Source: Cyclobacteriaceae bacterium (GTDB lineage Bacteria > Bacteroidota > Bacteroidia > Cytophagales > Cyclobacteriaceae). From it: 64,000 bases of DNA. Under the pieces are notes generated by a model. It saw nothing but the letters and a program-made list of their open reading frames with translations. It was not told the DNA's origin and made no database searches. The translations under genes were made by a program, and so were the position numbers. Positions 26,835-36,205 of the stretch are shown here, one piece after another. The stretch is taken from positions 21,795 through 85,794 of the forward strand of contig CATQIH010000032.1 in the NCBI GenBank assembly GCA_958296015.1, in the 5' to 3' direction. Each line of letters begins with the position of its first letter. The first letter of the stretch is position 1.

Positions 26835-29477
26835 ATGTTAGATAACTTCATAAACCTCTTTCATATGCGCTCACTGTTCAAAAAGCAGTCTTACATCCTT
26901 ACTTTGACCAGCTTTCTTTGTATCCTTCTGTTGTCTGCTCACCCTCTGATGGCACAGAAAAAGAAAAAAAAGAAGGAAGACCAAGTGATAGCCCAGATAA
27001 CACCTACAATACCCAAAAAAGACAAAGTCAGGAAAGTGACCGACGCAGCCAAAAATGCCCGGGCAGTTCATGGGTTACTTACCCTCTACCAGGATACTAC
27101 CAGTGGGGATCTGAAGATGCTTATCAAAGAAGAACAGCTCAACAAAGACTTTATTCACTTTTATTACATTGAAAACGGTGTGGTAGAGGCCAACGCTTTT
27201 CGCGGTCAGTTCAAAGAATCCATTATTTTCAGAATAGAGAAGTATTATGATCATCTGGAGTTTGTGCAGCAGAACACTTCTTATTATTTTGATGAAGACA
27301 ATGCCCTGAGCCATGCAGCCGATGCCAACATCAGTCGTGCTGTGCTTCACAACGAAAAAATACTGGCAGGTAATCCCGAAGAAGGCTACCTCATTGATGC
27401 CGACGCGCTGTTTTTGCAGGAAACGATGGGCAAAGTAAAGCCAGACAGCCCTAGTTCTTTCAAGCTTGGCGGACTGAGCCGCAGCAAAACCAAGTACCTT
27501 GCCCTGCACAACTACCCGCAAAACACAGATGTGCTGGCAGAATATGTGTATGAAAGCAGTACTCCGTTCAACAAAGGCAGCGATGCTGTCACCGATGCCC
27601 GCAGCGTAAGCCTCCAGGTGCAGCACAGCTTCATTGCCGTACCCGACAACGGCTTCCAGCCCCGGTATGATGATCCGCGTGTGGGTTTCTTCAGCACCAA
27701 GGTAACCGACCTCACCTCGCTGAGTGCCACACCTTACCGCGATGTGATCCACCGCTGGGACCTGAGAAAAAAAGATCCTGCCGCATTAGTTTCCGAGCCG
27801 GTGCAGCCGATCGTGTTCTGGATAGAAAATACCACGCCTGTAGAACTCAGAGAAGTGATCAAAAAGGCTGGGAATACCTGGAACGGGGCCTTTGAGAAAG
27901 CAGGCTTCAAAAATGCTATCCAGATACGCCAGCAACCCGATGATGCTGCCTGGACGGCCGGCGACCTACGCTACAACGTTATCCGCTGGACCTCCTCTCC
28001 TACACCTCCTTTTGGTGGCTATGGCCCGAGCTTTGTCAACCCCCGCACCGGCCAGATACTGGGTGCGGATATCATGCTGGAGTACGCCTCTCTAGGCAAA
28101 AACATGCAAAACCAACAGGTATTTGCTGCTACCGGACTGGAAATGTATCTGCATGAAGCTTCTGCCGAAGATGCCATGCAGGCGCACTACTGCATGGCAG
28201 GCTTGCAGGCGGGCGCAGGCAACTTCTTTGGTGCCGCAGCCCTACAGGCACTATCAGAAGATGAAGCAGAGAAGGCACAGATGTCGGAAGAGTTTTTGTA
28301 TTACCTGGTGCTGCACGAAATGGGTCACACTTTTGGCCTGAGCCATAATATGAAGTCCAGTCAATTACACAATACCAAAAACATCAACAACGTAGCACTT
28401 ACCTCCGAAGTGGGCCTGGTTGGTTCTGTGATGGACTATCCTGAGATCAACTTTGCCCTGCACCGCGAAGAACAGGGGCAGTACTGGCCTACCCGCCCGG
28501 GTCCTTACGACCTGTGGGCCATTGCGTATGGCTACAAGCCCATGACCCCGGTAGAACGCCTGGCACTGCTGGCTGAATCTACCAAACCGGAGCTTTCTTT
28601 TGGCAACGACGCAGATGATATGCGCAGCCCCGGCAAAGGCATTGACCCGCGTGTCAACGTCAACGACCTCACGCTCGATGCCATCTCCTTTGCCACCGAC
28701 AGGCTGTTGCTCACCCAAAAAGTATCACAAGAGTTGCTGAACAAGTTTCAGAAGCAGGATCAGTCTTATCAGGAGTTGAGGAATGCCTACCTGGTGCTCA
28801 CCACGCAGCAGGCCAGAGCAGCCAATACCATCTCGCGTTATATTGGCGGCGTGTATGTAGATCGCTCCTTTGCAGGGCAGCAGGGAGCCAAACAGCCCTT
28901 TACGCCGGTGCCGCTATATAACCAGAAACGGGCAATGAAAACGCTGAGCAAGTATGTCTTTGCCCCGGATGCCTTCAAAGTACCTGCCGAGTTGTATGGC
29001 TATCTACAGATGCAACGTCGTGGCTTTGATTTCTACGGAAAAAACGAAGACCCTCAGGTGCACGACCGTGTACTGACTATCCAGAAGACTGTACTGGCCC
29101 ACTTGCTGCACCCAAATGTGCTGGAAAGGATCACCGACTCCGAGTTGTATGGCAACACATACAGCTTGTCTGCCATGCTAACCGACCTGAACAAAGCGAT
29201 CTTTGCAGCCGATAGAAAAGGAAACATCAACACCTTTCGCCAGAATTTACAGATAGAATACCTGAAAGACCTGGTAGAAATCATGGATAGCAAATCTTCC
29301 AAGTATTCGCATGTTACCCAGACTATGGCTTTTTATCATTTGAAAACGATCCGTGAAATGGTGAAAAGCCCGGATGGCAATACCGCTACCAAAGCACACC
29401 GCGCGCGCATCAGCTATGTGATAGACAAAGTGATGCAAACGGCCCCCACACCGGACTCATCGCTTCTGTTAAACTGA
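26835..29477 (+). CDS. Secreted zinc-dependent metalloprotease (DUF5117/DUF5118/DUF4953 type)
   Basis: 880 aa. Signal peptide after a short lead (SYILTLTSFLCILLLSAHPL, cleaved after LMAQ), then a Lys-rich stretch. ATG 26865 is an alternative start. N-terminal DUF5118/DUF5117-like regions occupy about 60-420. The metzincin-like active site is LVLHEMGHTFGLSHN (HExxHxxGxxH, about residue 495), with the Met-turn SVMDYPEIN about 40 residues later. The DUF4953-type C-terminal region follows. This gives a zinc peptidase acting in the periplasm or outside; its substrate is unknown. Ends at a terminator. Confidence 0.92.
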   Translation: MLDNFINLFHMRSLFKKQSYILTLTSFLCILLLSAHPLMAQKKKKKKEDQVIAQITPTIPKKDKVRKVTDAAKNARAVHGLLTLYQDTTSGDLKMLIKEEQLNKDFIHFYYIENGVVEANAFRGQFKESIIFRIEKYYDHLEFVQQNTSYYFDEDNALSHAADANISRAVLHNEKILAGNPEEGYLIDADALFLQETMGKVKPDSPSSFKLGGLSRSKTKYLALHNYPQNTDVLAEYVYESSTPFNKGSDAVTDARSVSLQVQHSFIAVPDNGFQPRYDDPRVGFFSTKVTDLTSLSATPYRDVIHRWDLRKKDPAALVSEPVQPIVFWIENTTPVELREVIKKAGNTWNGAFEKAGFKNAIQIRQQPDDAAWTAGDLRYNVIRWTSSPTPPFGGYGPSFVNPRTGQILGADIMLEYASLGKNMQNQQVFAATGLEMYLHEASAEDAMQAHYCMAGLQAGAGNFFGAAALQALSEDEAEKAQMSEEFLYYLVLHEMGHTFGLSHNMKSSQLHNTKNINNVALTSEVGLVGSVMDYPEINFALHREEQGQYWPTRPGPYDLWAIAYGYKPMTPVERLALLAESTKPELSFGNDADDMRSPGKGIDPRVNVNDLTLDAISFATDRLLLTQKVSQELLNKFQKQDQSYQELRNAYLVLTTQQARAANTISRYIGGVYVDRSFAGQQGAKQPFTPVPLYNQKRAMKTLSKYVFAPDAFKVPAELYGYLQMQRRGFDFYGKNEDPQVHDRVLTIQKTVLAHLLHPNVLERITDSELYGNTYSLSAMLTDLNKAIFAADRKGNINTFRQNLQIEYLKDLVEIMDSKSSKYSHVTQTMAFYHLKTIREMVKSPDGNTATKAHRARISYVIDKVMQTAPTPDSSLLLN

Positions 29478-29498
29478 TAAATAAGCTTTTTTTTAAAG

Positions 29499-29533
29499 AA
29501 CCCGGTATAGAATTTTTCTTATCGGGTTTTTCT
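29499..29533 (+). terminator. Rho-independent terminator after the metalloprotease gene
   Basis: Stem AACCCGGTA / TATCGGGTT (one mismatch) with a 12-nt loop, followed by TTTCT. Confidence 0.75.
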
Positions 29534-29683
29534 ATTTACCTACACCAAACAAATCAATGTATGATATTTCTAATATGAGCCGTATTTGTTATTATTCCGC
29601 CAACTATTTTACTGAAGAAATATTGCGGAAAACATATTTCTTTTTATTACTATTATTCCATCAAACCAAACCACACAAACCTT

Positions 29684-32128
29684 ATGAAACACCAGTATCA
29701 GTTTTCGTTATTACTATTTCTTAGCATATTTTTTTGCACAACGGTAATATATGCTCAAAAACAGATCGTACTTGAGCATTATGTAAAGCCTTCTGCTGCT
29801 ACAAAGGTCAGCCACGACCTAAAACAGTTCCAGTTTAATCAGTTCACCAGCAAAAGCACTAATACTCACAAATCTATCAGGCAGGCTACTGCCGAAGATT
29901 TTGTGATGAAAGGCATCATCCAGGAATTTGACGGTTATGTAGTCATCGACGCTTTTGCAGAACCTAACAAAGTCAAAAAGCTTACCCGTGAGCTAAAAAA
30001 GCTGGGTATGAAAGATGTGCTCACCTTCAAGTCCAGGATCAGCGGCATGCTTCCTGTCGGCAAAGTGAGCAAGCTGGAAGGATTATCAGCACTACGATAT
30101 GCCCGTCCGTCTTACAAGCCAATGAACAACGCCGGTATCGTCACCTCGCTGGGTGACAAAGCCCTGAAAAGTGATCAGGTAAGGAAAAATACAGGTTTCG
30201 CAGGCAGAGGCATCAAAGTAGGGGTGATCTCCGACAGTTACAATAACCTGGGCGGTGCCACAAAAGGCGTCTCCACTGATGACCTGCCAGAGAATGTGCA
30301 GATCATCAAAGACCTGCCGGAAGGCGGCTCCGATGAAGGCCGGGGAATGGCCGAGATCATACACGACGTAGCCTCGGGAGCTGACATGGCTTTTCATACT
30401 GCTTTTTTGGGAGAACTGGATTTTGCCAAGGGCATTGAACGACTGGCTGCCGCCGGTTGCGATGTGATTGTAGACGATGTGATCTATTTTGCAGAGCCTA
30501 TGTTCCAGGATGGCGTTATTGCCCAGGCCGTAGACAAGGTATACCGTGGTGGTACCACCTACCTATCATCTGCCGGTAACCAGAGCCGTGCTTCTTACGA
30601 GAGCAAATTTAACAACCTGGGTTTCCAGATTGCCGATGCCGAAGGAAATATCCTGGGCTATCCGCATAACTTCTCCGGTGGCGATATCTACCAGGATTTT
30701 GTGCTTCCTCCTGGTGCTACTCTTACGCTTTCTTTCCAGTGGTCTGATCCTTTCTATTCGCTGACAGGCAAAAAGGGAGCAGATACGGATATGGATGTGT
30801 ATATCGTGCTGCCTGAGATAGACCTGGTGCTGCCCTACAATGATGATAACCTGGGAGGCGATCCGGTAGAAGTATTTGGCATACAAAACCCATTTGAAGA
30901 AGACCTGAAAGCCCAGCTGCTGATCGTGAAAAAAGCCGGACCTGATCCCGACCTTCTTAAGTATGTTAATTTTGGTAATGGCTATCAACTGAAAGAATAT
31001 GACACCAAAAGTTCTACTATCTTCGGTCATGCCAATACCAACGGAGCCATTGCCGTAGGTGCTACTGCTTGGTTCAATACGCCCATGTTCAACGAAAACC
31101 TGAGCAAGCCACGCATTAATGGTTTCTCGTCTGTGGGAGGCACACTGCATCTGTTTGATAACCAGGGCAACAGGCTACAAAAACCGTTTGCACGGCAAAA
31201 GCCCGAAGTAGTAGGCCCGGATGGAGGCAATACAACCTTCTTCGGTGACGACTTGTCTTTCGATATTCCGGGTACTGGTGAACCGGATGGCTTTCCTAAC
31301 TTCTTTGGCACCTCTGCTTCTGCCCCGCACGTAGCAGGTGTGGCGGCTATCATGCTGGAAGCCACTTATAAAAGCATTTCTCCCAGAGATATAGAAAATG
31401 CCCTGATCGGCAGTACCGATGACATGGATAACCCCTACACACCAGGCTTCGACAAAGGATTCGACTACGCCACCGGCTACGGCTTTGTGCGGGCTGATCT
31501 TGCCTTGGAAAATGCCCTGGAAGCACTGCCCGAGTTGGAAGCCATCGTACCTATCTTTGATGGCGTATTCTTTGACAACAAAACCGGCAAATACGAAGCA
31601 TACTTCGGATACGACAATAAAAATGAGCAGCGTTTCAAGATTCCCGTAGGACCCAACAACCGATTCAAGGGCAAGTCTGTGAATCGCGGACAGGTGACTA
31701 CCTTCTTTCCCGGACGCCAGTTTGCCTCGTTCAGCGTAACACTGGGCGACGATGAGACGGTGATCTGGTCGTTGAAAGGCCCGGACCTGCGTCGTCGTAA
31801 TCTGTCTGCCAAAGCCAATGCTGCCAGCCCTACCGCTGCCCGCATGAACACTTCGCTAAAAGCAACGACTGGTCTGGAAAGCAATCTTAATACTGTAGAT
31901 GTATATCCCAACTATTCTGACGGACGCTTCAACCTCAATGTAGGTGCCACAGAAGGCTCAAGCGTATGGGTAGGCATCTACGATAATGTTGGAAGAAAAG
32001 TATACCAGGCACAAGGACAGTCTGGCATGAGCAAAACGCCTGACCTGAGCAGATATGGCAAAGGTATTTATACCATCATCGTCAATGTAGACAACATGCT
32101 CACTACCCGTAAGGTGATTGTGAGGTAA
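29684..32128 (+). CDS. T9SS-exported subtilisin-like serine protease (S8)
   Basis: 814 aa. Signal peptide ends VIYAQK. A propeptide-like region precedes the catalytic domain from about residue 180: Asp in IKVGVISDSYNN, then GGSDEGRGMAEIIHDVASGA, which replaces the usual HGTxVAG histidine box, and Ser in FGTSASAPHVAGVAAIML (about residue 548). An insert at about 310-440 resembles a pre-peptidase beta domain (FVLPPGATLTLSFQWSDP). The last 80 residues are a T9SS type A sorting domain (VDVYPNYSDGRFNLNV, SRYGKGIYTIIVN). Secreted to the surface or medium. Followed by a strong terminator. Confidence 0.93.
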   Translation: MKHQYQFSLLLFLSIFFCTTVIYAQKQIVLEHYVKPSAATKVSHDLKQFQFNQFTSKSTNTHKSIRQATAEDFVMKGIIQEFDGYVVIDAFAEPNKVKKLTRELKKLGMKDVLTFKSRISGMLPVGKVSKLEGLSALRYARPSYKPMNNAGIVTSLGDKALKSDQVRKNTGFAGRGIKVGVISDSYNNLGGATKGVSTDDLPENVQIIKDLPEGGSDEGRGMAEIIHDVASGADMAFHTAFLGELDFAKGIERLAAAGCDVIVDDVIYFAEPMFQDGVIAQAVDKVYRGGTTYLSSAGNQSRASYESKFNNLGFQIADAEGNILGYPHNFSGGDIYQDFVLPPGATLTLSFQWSDPFYSLTGKKGADTDMDVYIVLPEIDLVLPYNDDNLGGDPVEVFGIQNPFEEDLKAQLLIVKKAGPDPDLLKYVNFGNGYQLKEYDTKSSTIFGHANTNGAIAVGATAWFNTPMFNENLSKPRINGFSSVGGTLHLFDNQGNRLQKPFARQKPEVVGPDGGNTTFFGDDLSFDIPGTGEPDGFPNFFGTSASAPHVAGVAAIMLEATYKSISPRDIENALIGSTDDMDNPYTPGFDKGFDYATGYGFVRADLALENALEALPELEAIVPIFDGVFFDNKTGKYEAYFGYDNKNEQRFKIPVGPNNRFKGKSVNRGQVTTFFPGRQFASFSVTLGDDETVIWSLKGPDLRRRNLSAKANAASPTAARMNTSLKATTGLESNLNTVDVYPNYSDGRFNLNVGATEGSSVWVGIYDNVGRKVYQAQGQSGMSKTPDLSRYGKGIYTIIVNVDNMLTTRKVIVR

Positions 32129-32153
32129 GCTTATCTTTTACAGCTATTTATAC

Positions 32154-32189
32154 AAAAAGCCACCTTGAGCAGATCAGGTGGCTTTTTTT
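32154..32189 (+). terminator. Rho-independent terminator after the subtilase gene
   Basis: Perfect 12-bp stem AAAAAGCCACCT / AGGTGGCTTTTT with a 10-nt loop and a T-run. Confidence 0.92.
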
Positions 32190-32310
32190 ATGCTTGCTGG
32201 TTGGTTTTTCAATGGAAAGGAGTTGCAGGATGCACTAGAGGTAAGCATGTATATCTTGCAAAAATCGTTATCTATGCTGTAAGAAAGCTGAAAAAGAATA
32301 AAAAAGGCGA

Positions 32311-32371
32311 TGAGCCATATCTCATACTGATGGATATTTACGTTATCTTTAAGATGATGAAAAAACAATAT
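32311..32371. repeat. Leader repeat, copy 1 (runs into hicB)
   Basis: 61 bp matching 32882-32943 except for a handful of changes and one indel. Both carry GATGGATATTTACGTTATCT and then ATGATGAAAAAACAATAT. In copy 1 this supplies the upstream region and first codons of hicB. Confidence 0.85.
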
Positions 32372-32590
32372 ACTTTTACGGCTCATATAGAGAAAGATCC
32401 GGAAAGCAGCCTTTATTATGGTTATATTCCCAGTCTGCCAGGAGCACACACACAGGCTGCCACACTAGATGAGCTTTACACTAATTTAGCAGAAGTAGCC
32501 AGCTTATGTCTGGAAGAACTCACAGAAGAAGAATATAAACAATTAGCTTCTAATTTTATTGGTACTCAGCAAGTTTCAGTAGCTGTATGA
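32354..32590 (+). CDS. hicB: HicB-family antitoxin
   Basis: 78-79 aa from ATG 32354 or 32357 (MMKKQYTFTAHIEKDPES). The partial RNase H-like HicB fold is clear: FTAHIEKD, YYGYIPSLPGAHTQAATLDELYTNL, EVASLCLEEL. It neutralises HicA and usually represses its own operon. Here it lies before hicA, overlapping it by ATGA, the reverse of the commonest hicA-hicB order but well known. No extra DNA-binding domain is visible. Confidence 0.88.
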   Translation: MMKKQYTFTAHIEKDPESSLYYGYIPSLPGAHTQAATLDELYTNLAEVASLCLEELTEEEYKQLASNFIGTQQVSVAV

Positions 32591-32823
32591 GCAATAAATT
32601 ACCAGTTGTTTCAGCTAAACTATTAGAAAAGTTACTCTTGCAACTGGGTTTTGAGATCAAACGTCAGAAAGGCAGCCATGTCTTCTATCGTCATCCTGAT
32701 GGGCGATATACAACCCTCCCACACCATGCAGGAAAAGATTTATCCCGCCCTCTTATCCGTCAAATTTTAAGAGAAATAGAACTTACTCCTGAAGAATATA
32801 CAAAACGCATACAATCGCTGTAA
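32587..32823 (+). CDS. hicA: HicA-family mRNA interferase toxin
   Basis: 78 aa double-stranded-RNA-binding-like toxin. LLEKLLLQLGFEIKRQKGSHVFYRHPDGR contains the catalytic His in GSHVFYRH, and GKDLSRPLIRQILREIELT is the standard C-terminal helix. Starts inside the last codons of hicB (ATGA overlap), so coupled translation is likely. HicA cleaves mRNA when not bound by HicB. Confidence 0.92.
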   Translation: MSNKLPVVSAKLLEKLLLQLGFEIKRQKGSHVFYRHPDGRYTTLPHHAGKDLSRPLIRQILREIELTPEEYTKRIQSL

Positions 32824-32881
32824 GTGTTCTTATAAGATATACAATCAATATGTAAAGAACCGCAATAAAAGAAAAAGGCAT

Positions 32882-32943
32882 TGAGCCATATCCCATATTG
32901 ATGGATATTTACGTTATCTTTCAATATGATGAAAAAACAATAT
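32882..32943. repeat. Leader repeat, copy 2
   Basis: Copy of 32311-32371, including the start of hicB (ATGATGAAAAAACAATAT), but here the hicB sequence stops after about eight codons and a different HicB-like gene begins at 32955. Confidence 0.85.
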
Positions 32944-32954
32944 CCTTTAGCCAT

Positions 32955-33104
32955 ATGACAGAAATCATTTTTATTGTAGAAGAAGCCCCGGAAGGTGGCT
33001 ATCAAGCTAAAGCTTTGGGCGGATCTATTTTCACCGAAGCGGAAAGTGTAGAAGAATTAAAACAAAATATTCGGGAAGTAATTCAATGTCATTTTGAACG
33101 CTAA
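32955..33104 (+). CDS. Short HicB-like protein, truncated
   Basis: 49 aa: MTEIIFIVEEAPEGGYQAKA, then FTEAESVEELKQNIREVIQCHFER. This is the start of a common HicB-like family (often mislabelled 2-oxoisovalerate dehydrogenase) which normally continues after CHFE for about 20 residues and is followed by a HicA-like gene. Both are absent. It stands after a duplicate of the hicB leader and is probably a remnant. Confidence 0.65.
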   Translation: MTEIIFIVEEAPEGGYQAKALGGSIFTEAESVEELKQNIREVIQCHFER

Positions 33105-33174
33105 ATTTTAGTAAAATTCTGACAGGCAGGCAGCTGGTTTGTTTGGCATGATCGTAGTTCCACGCTAAAAATCA

Positions 33175-33182
33175 TACCTTTG
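33175..33182 (+). promoter_or_regulatory. Candidate -7 box for the PBP1A gene
   Basis: TACCTTTG fits TAnnTTTG and ends 22 bp before the ATG at 33205. A TTTG exists upstream (33141-33144), but the spacing (30 bp) is too long for a standard -33 box. Confidence 0.5.
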
Positions 33183-33204
33183 CCGACAGATCAAATACAT
33201 ATTC

Positions 33205-35610
33205 ATGTCCTTTAAAAACCGGGGTAAAAAACTCAACCAATTTTCCTGGCGTAATCTTTCCTGGCAGCAGGTTTTGCGCTGGACCGGCATCGCTGCCGGG
33301 CTTTTCATCATTGGCCTGTTCGCCTTTTTCCTTTCTATTCGCGCAGGCATGTTCGGCCCACTGCCCTCAGGTGATGCCCTGTTGCATATAGATAACTTCA
33401 ACGCTTCCGAAGTCTATTCTTACGACAGCATCCTGATCGGAAAGTACTACATCGAGAACCGCACCAACACCACTTTTGAAAATATCTCTCCCTACATCAA
33501 AGATGCCCTGGTGGCTACCGAAGATGCCCGATTCTACGAACACCACGGCGTGGATTACCGAAGCCTGATGCGGGTGGTTTTCAAAAGCATCCTGTTGCAA
33601 AACGAAAGCTCAGGCGGTGGCAGCACCATCAGCCAGCAGCTGGCCAAAAACCTATTCCCACGGCAGCAATATATGCTCTTCACCATGCCAATCAATAAGG
33701 TCAGGGAAGCCATCATCGCTTCCAGGCTGGAAGAGCAGTATTCTAAAGAAGACCTGCTGACGCTGTACCTCAATACGGTGCCCTTCGGCGGCAACGTGTT
33801 TGGCATTGAAGCGGCTACCAAACGTTTCTTCAACAAATCATCCCGCGAGATTCAACCCGAGGAGGCTGCCGTGCTGATTGGGATGCTCAAAGCCACCACC
33901 TCCTACAATCCACGGTTGTACCCAGAAAGGGCCAAAGCCCGCAGAAATGTGGTCCTGAGCCAGATGGCAAAATACGGCTACCTGCCAGCAGATAAAGCCG
34001 ATTCTGTTAAAGCCCTGCCTCTCACGCTGAACTATTATTACGTGACGCACAATGACGGGCTGGCACCTTATTTCAGAGAAAAACTCCGGCATGAACTCGA
34101 CCGCTGGTTCAGAGACCATCCTAAAGAAGATGGCTCTACGTACAACCTGTATACCGACGGACTGAAAATCTATACCACGCTGGATGCACGGGTGCAGGCA
34201 ATGGCTGAAAAGGCGGTTGACCAGCACATGAAGGAGTTGCAAACCACTTTTTTCCAGCATTGGAAAGGGCGCAAGCCCTGGGGAGAAAACAACGAGATAC
34301 TCAAAAGAGCCATGCGCCGGTCCAGTAGATACAAAAGCCTACTGGCCGATGGTAAAACAGCCGAAGAGATCGCCAAGATATTTCAGGAACCTGTGCCAAT
34401 GAGCGTGTTTTCCTGGGAAGGCGAAGAAGAAAAGGTGATGTCTCCTATGGATTCCATTGCCTACTACGAAATGTTCCTCAATGCCGGTTTTCTGGCTGCC
34501 CGTCCCGACAACGGTCACATCAAAGCCTGGGTGGGCGGTATCAACCACAAGTATTTCAAGTACGACCACGTGATTGCCACCCGGCAGGTAGGTTCTACCT
34601 TTAAACCCATTGTGTATGCAGCCGCCCTGGAAAATGGCGAAGACCCGTGCGAATACATCACCAACGAGCAGCGCACCTATGAGGAATATGATAACTGGTC
34701 GCCACGAAATGCAGAAGATGATTACGAAGGCAGCTACTCGATGGAAGGTGCTATGTCGAAGTCGCTGAACACCATCAGTGTAGAGTTGATGATGCGTACC
34801 GGCATCGATAAAGTGGTATATCTGGCACACCGCATGGGTATCCGCAGCAAGATACCGGAGCAGCCTTCTATCGCGCTGGGCACCGCCGACTTGTCACTCT
34901 ACGAAATGCTATCGGTCTACACCACCATCGTCAACCACGGCACTTATGTGAAGCCGGTATACCTGCTGAGTGTGGAAGACCGCAGCGGAAAAGTGCTCTT
35001 CGACTTTTATGAGAAACCGGAAGTGGAGCGCGCTCTTGATCGGGAAACTGCCGACATGATGATAGAGATGCTCAAAAGCGTGGCCGACAGTGGCACGGCC
35101 AGAAGGCTTCGGTTCCGCTATGGCCTTACCAACGATATCATCGGAAAGACAGGCACCACACAGGCGCAGACCGACGGTTGGTTTATTGGTGCCACCCCTG
35201 CCCTGGTGGCCGGTGCCTGGGTAGGTGGTGAAGACCCGCAAGTGCGCTTCCGTTCGCTTACCCTGGGGCAGGGCGGCAATACAGCGTTGCCCATCTGGGG
35301 ACTGTTTATGCAGCAGTTTAATAAAGAAAAGTCATTACAAAAGGTAGCATTTGCCCGTTTTCCCGAACCCAGTCGCCGCGTCAAAGACATGCTGGACTGC
35401 CCCTTCTACCGTGACCCGAACGAAGACAAAGGGTTGCTCTGGCGCATATTAGCCGGTGGCAAAGACAAAGATAAAGAGCAGCAGGCCGATGAGCGTGTAG
35501 CCGAAGAAAAACCGCAGCAAAAGCCCCAACCCAGAACCCGGCAGCCCCGCCGCAAAAAGGAAAAGAAGAAGTTTGTGGATGTACTCAGAGATATTTTTGG
35601 AGGAAATTAG
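33205..35610 (+). CDS. Penicillin-binding protein 1A (bifunctional transglycosylase/transpeptidase)
   Basis: 801 aa. Polymerises and cross-links peptidoglycan in the periplasm. TM helix at about 27-46. GT51 transglycosylase: catalytic Glu106 in ATEDARFYEHHGVD, GGGSTISQQLAKNLFP, then TLYLNTVPFGGNVFGIEAA. Transpeptidase: SxxK in GSTFKPIVYAAAL (Ser about 464), SxN in MSKSLNTISVEL (about 517-520) and KTG in IIGKTGTTQAQTDGW (about 647). A basic, Pro/Gln/Arg-rich tail ends the protein (about 755-801). Single gene. Confidence 0.95.
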   Translation: MSFKNRGKKLNQFSWRNLSWQQVLRWTGIAAGLFIIGLFAFFLSIRAGMFGPLPSGDALLHIDNFNASEVYSYDSILIGKYYIENRTNTTFENISPYIKDALVATEDARFYEHHGVDYRSLMRVVFKSILLQNESSGGGSTISQQLAKNLFPRQQYMLFTMPINKVREAIIASRLEEQYSKEDLLTLYLNTVPFGGNVFGIEAATKRFFNKSSREIQPEEAAVLIGMLKATTSYNPRLYPERAKARRNVVLSQMAKYGYLPADKADSVKALPLTLNYYYVTHNDGLAPYFREKLRHELDRWFRDHPKEDGSTYNLYTDGLKIYTTLDARVQAMAEKAVDQHMKELQTTFFQHWKGRKPWGENNEILKRAMRRSSRYKSLLADGKTAEEIAKIFQEPVPMSVFSWEGEEEKVMSPMDSIAYYEMFLNAGFLAARPDNGHIKAWVGGINHKYFKYDHVIATRQVGSTFKPIVYAAALENGEDPCEYITNEQRTYEEYDNWSPRNAEDDYEGSYSMEGAMSKSLNTISVELMMRTGIDKVVYLAHRMGIRSKIPEQPSIALGTADLSLYEMLSVYTTIVNHGTYVKPVYLLSVEDRSGKVLFDFYEKPEVERALDRETADMMIEMLKSVADSGTARRLRFRYGLTNDIIGKTGTTQAQTDGWFIGATPALVAGAWVGGEDPQVRFRSLTLGQGGNTALPIWGLFMQQFNKEKSLQKVAFARFPEPSRRVKDMLDCPFYRDPNEDKGLLWRILAGGKDKDKEQQADERVAEEKPQQKPQPRTRQPRRKKEKKKFVDVLRDIFGGN

Positions 35611-35692
35611 CGATGTTTTGATATGCTTTGGCTTGCACGGTTCATGGCTATGACAAGAAACGAAAGTTTTGTAAATTTGAATGAAAAGATAT

Positions 35693-35938
35693 ATGACACA
35701 TACGGAAAAACATATTGTAGAAACTTACTCAAAGCTTTTTGAAGGATTAAGTGCTTTAAGCAAAATTGAACTTATTGAAAGCCTTACAAAATTGCTAAAA
35801 GCAGGAGAAAATAGCAAGGAGAACAACTTTTACAAGTCTTTCGGCTCATTCGCTTCTGATAAACCTGCCGAAGAAATCATCGCTGATGTCAAATCCAGCC
35901 GTAAGTTTAAAGGACTTCAAGCGAATACATGGAATTAA
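35693..35938 (+). CDS. Antitoxin-like small protein without a visible toxin
   Basis: 81 aa from ATG 35693 (MTHTEKHIVETYSKLFEGLS); a TAAATTTG -7-like box at 35672-35679 favours this start over ATG 35681. The protein is helical, with SKIELIESLTKLLK and the tail SFGSFASDKPAEEIIADVKS typical of Bacteroidota antitoxins normally followed by a PIN toxin gene. Here no PIN gene follows; 35939-36205 holds nothing I can support. Confidence 0.6.
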   Translation: MTHTEKHIVETYSKLFEGLSALSKIELIESLTKLLKAGENSKENNFYKSFGSFASDKPAEEIIADVKSSRKFKGLQANTWN

Positions 35939-36205
35939 AATAGAAAATTGGTTTAAGCGATCGCAATAATCGATAAATGTCAATCCCTTCGTCCTTCTTA
36001 TTGTAAGATTTTCATATAACTAAAGGTTTCCACAGGGCTATTTTGAGAGAGATGTATATATGAAATATACAACTTAAAATATTTATTATTGAATTGATTG
36101 TTTTACAATAATTTATATTTATGTTGTAAAAAAACCATTATCAAGGTACGGAGTTGCCATATTGTCTTTAAAATGAATATCAATAGCAGGGTGATAAGTT
36201 ATTCT

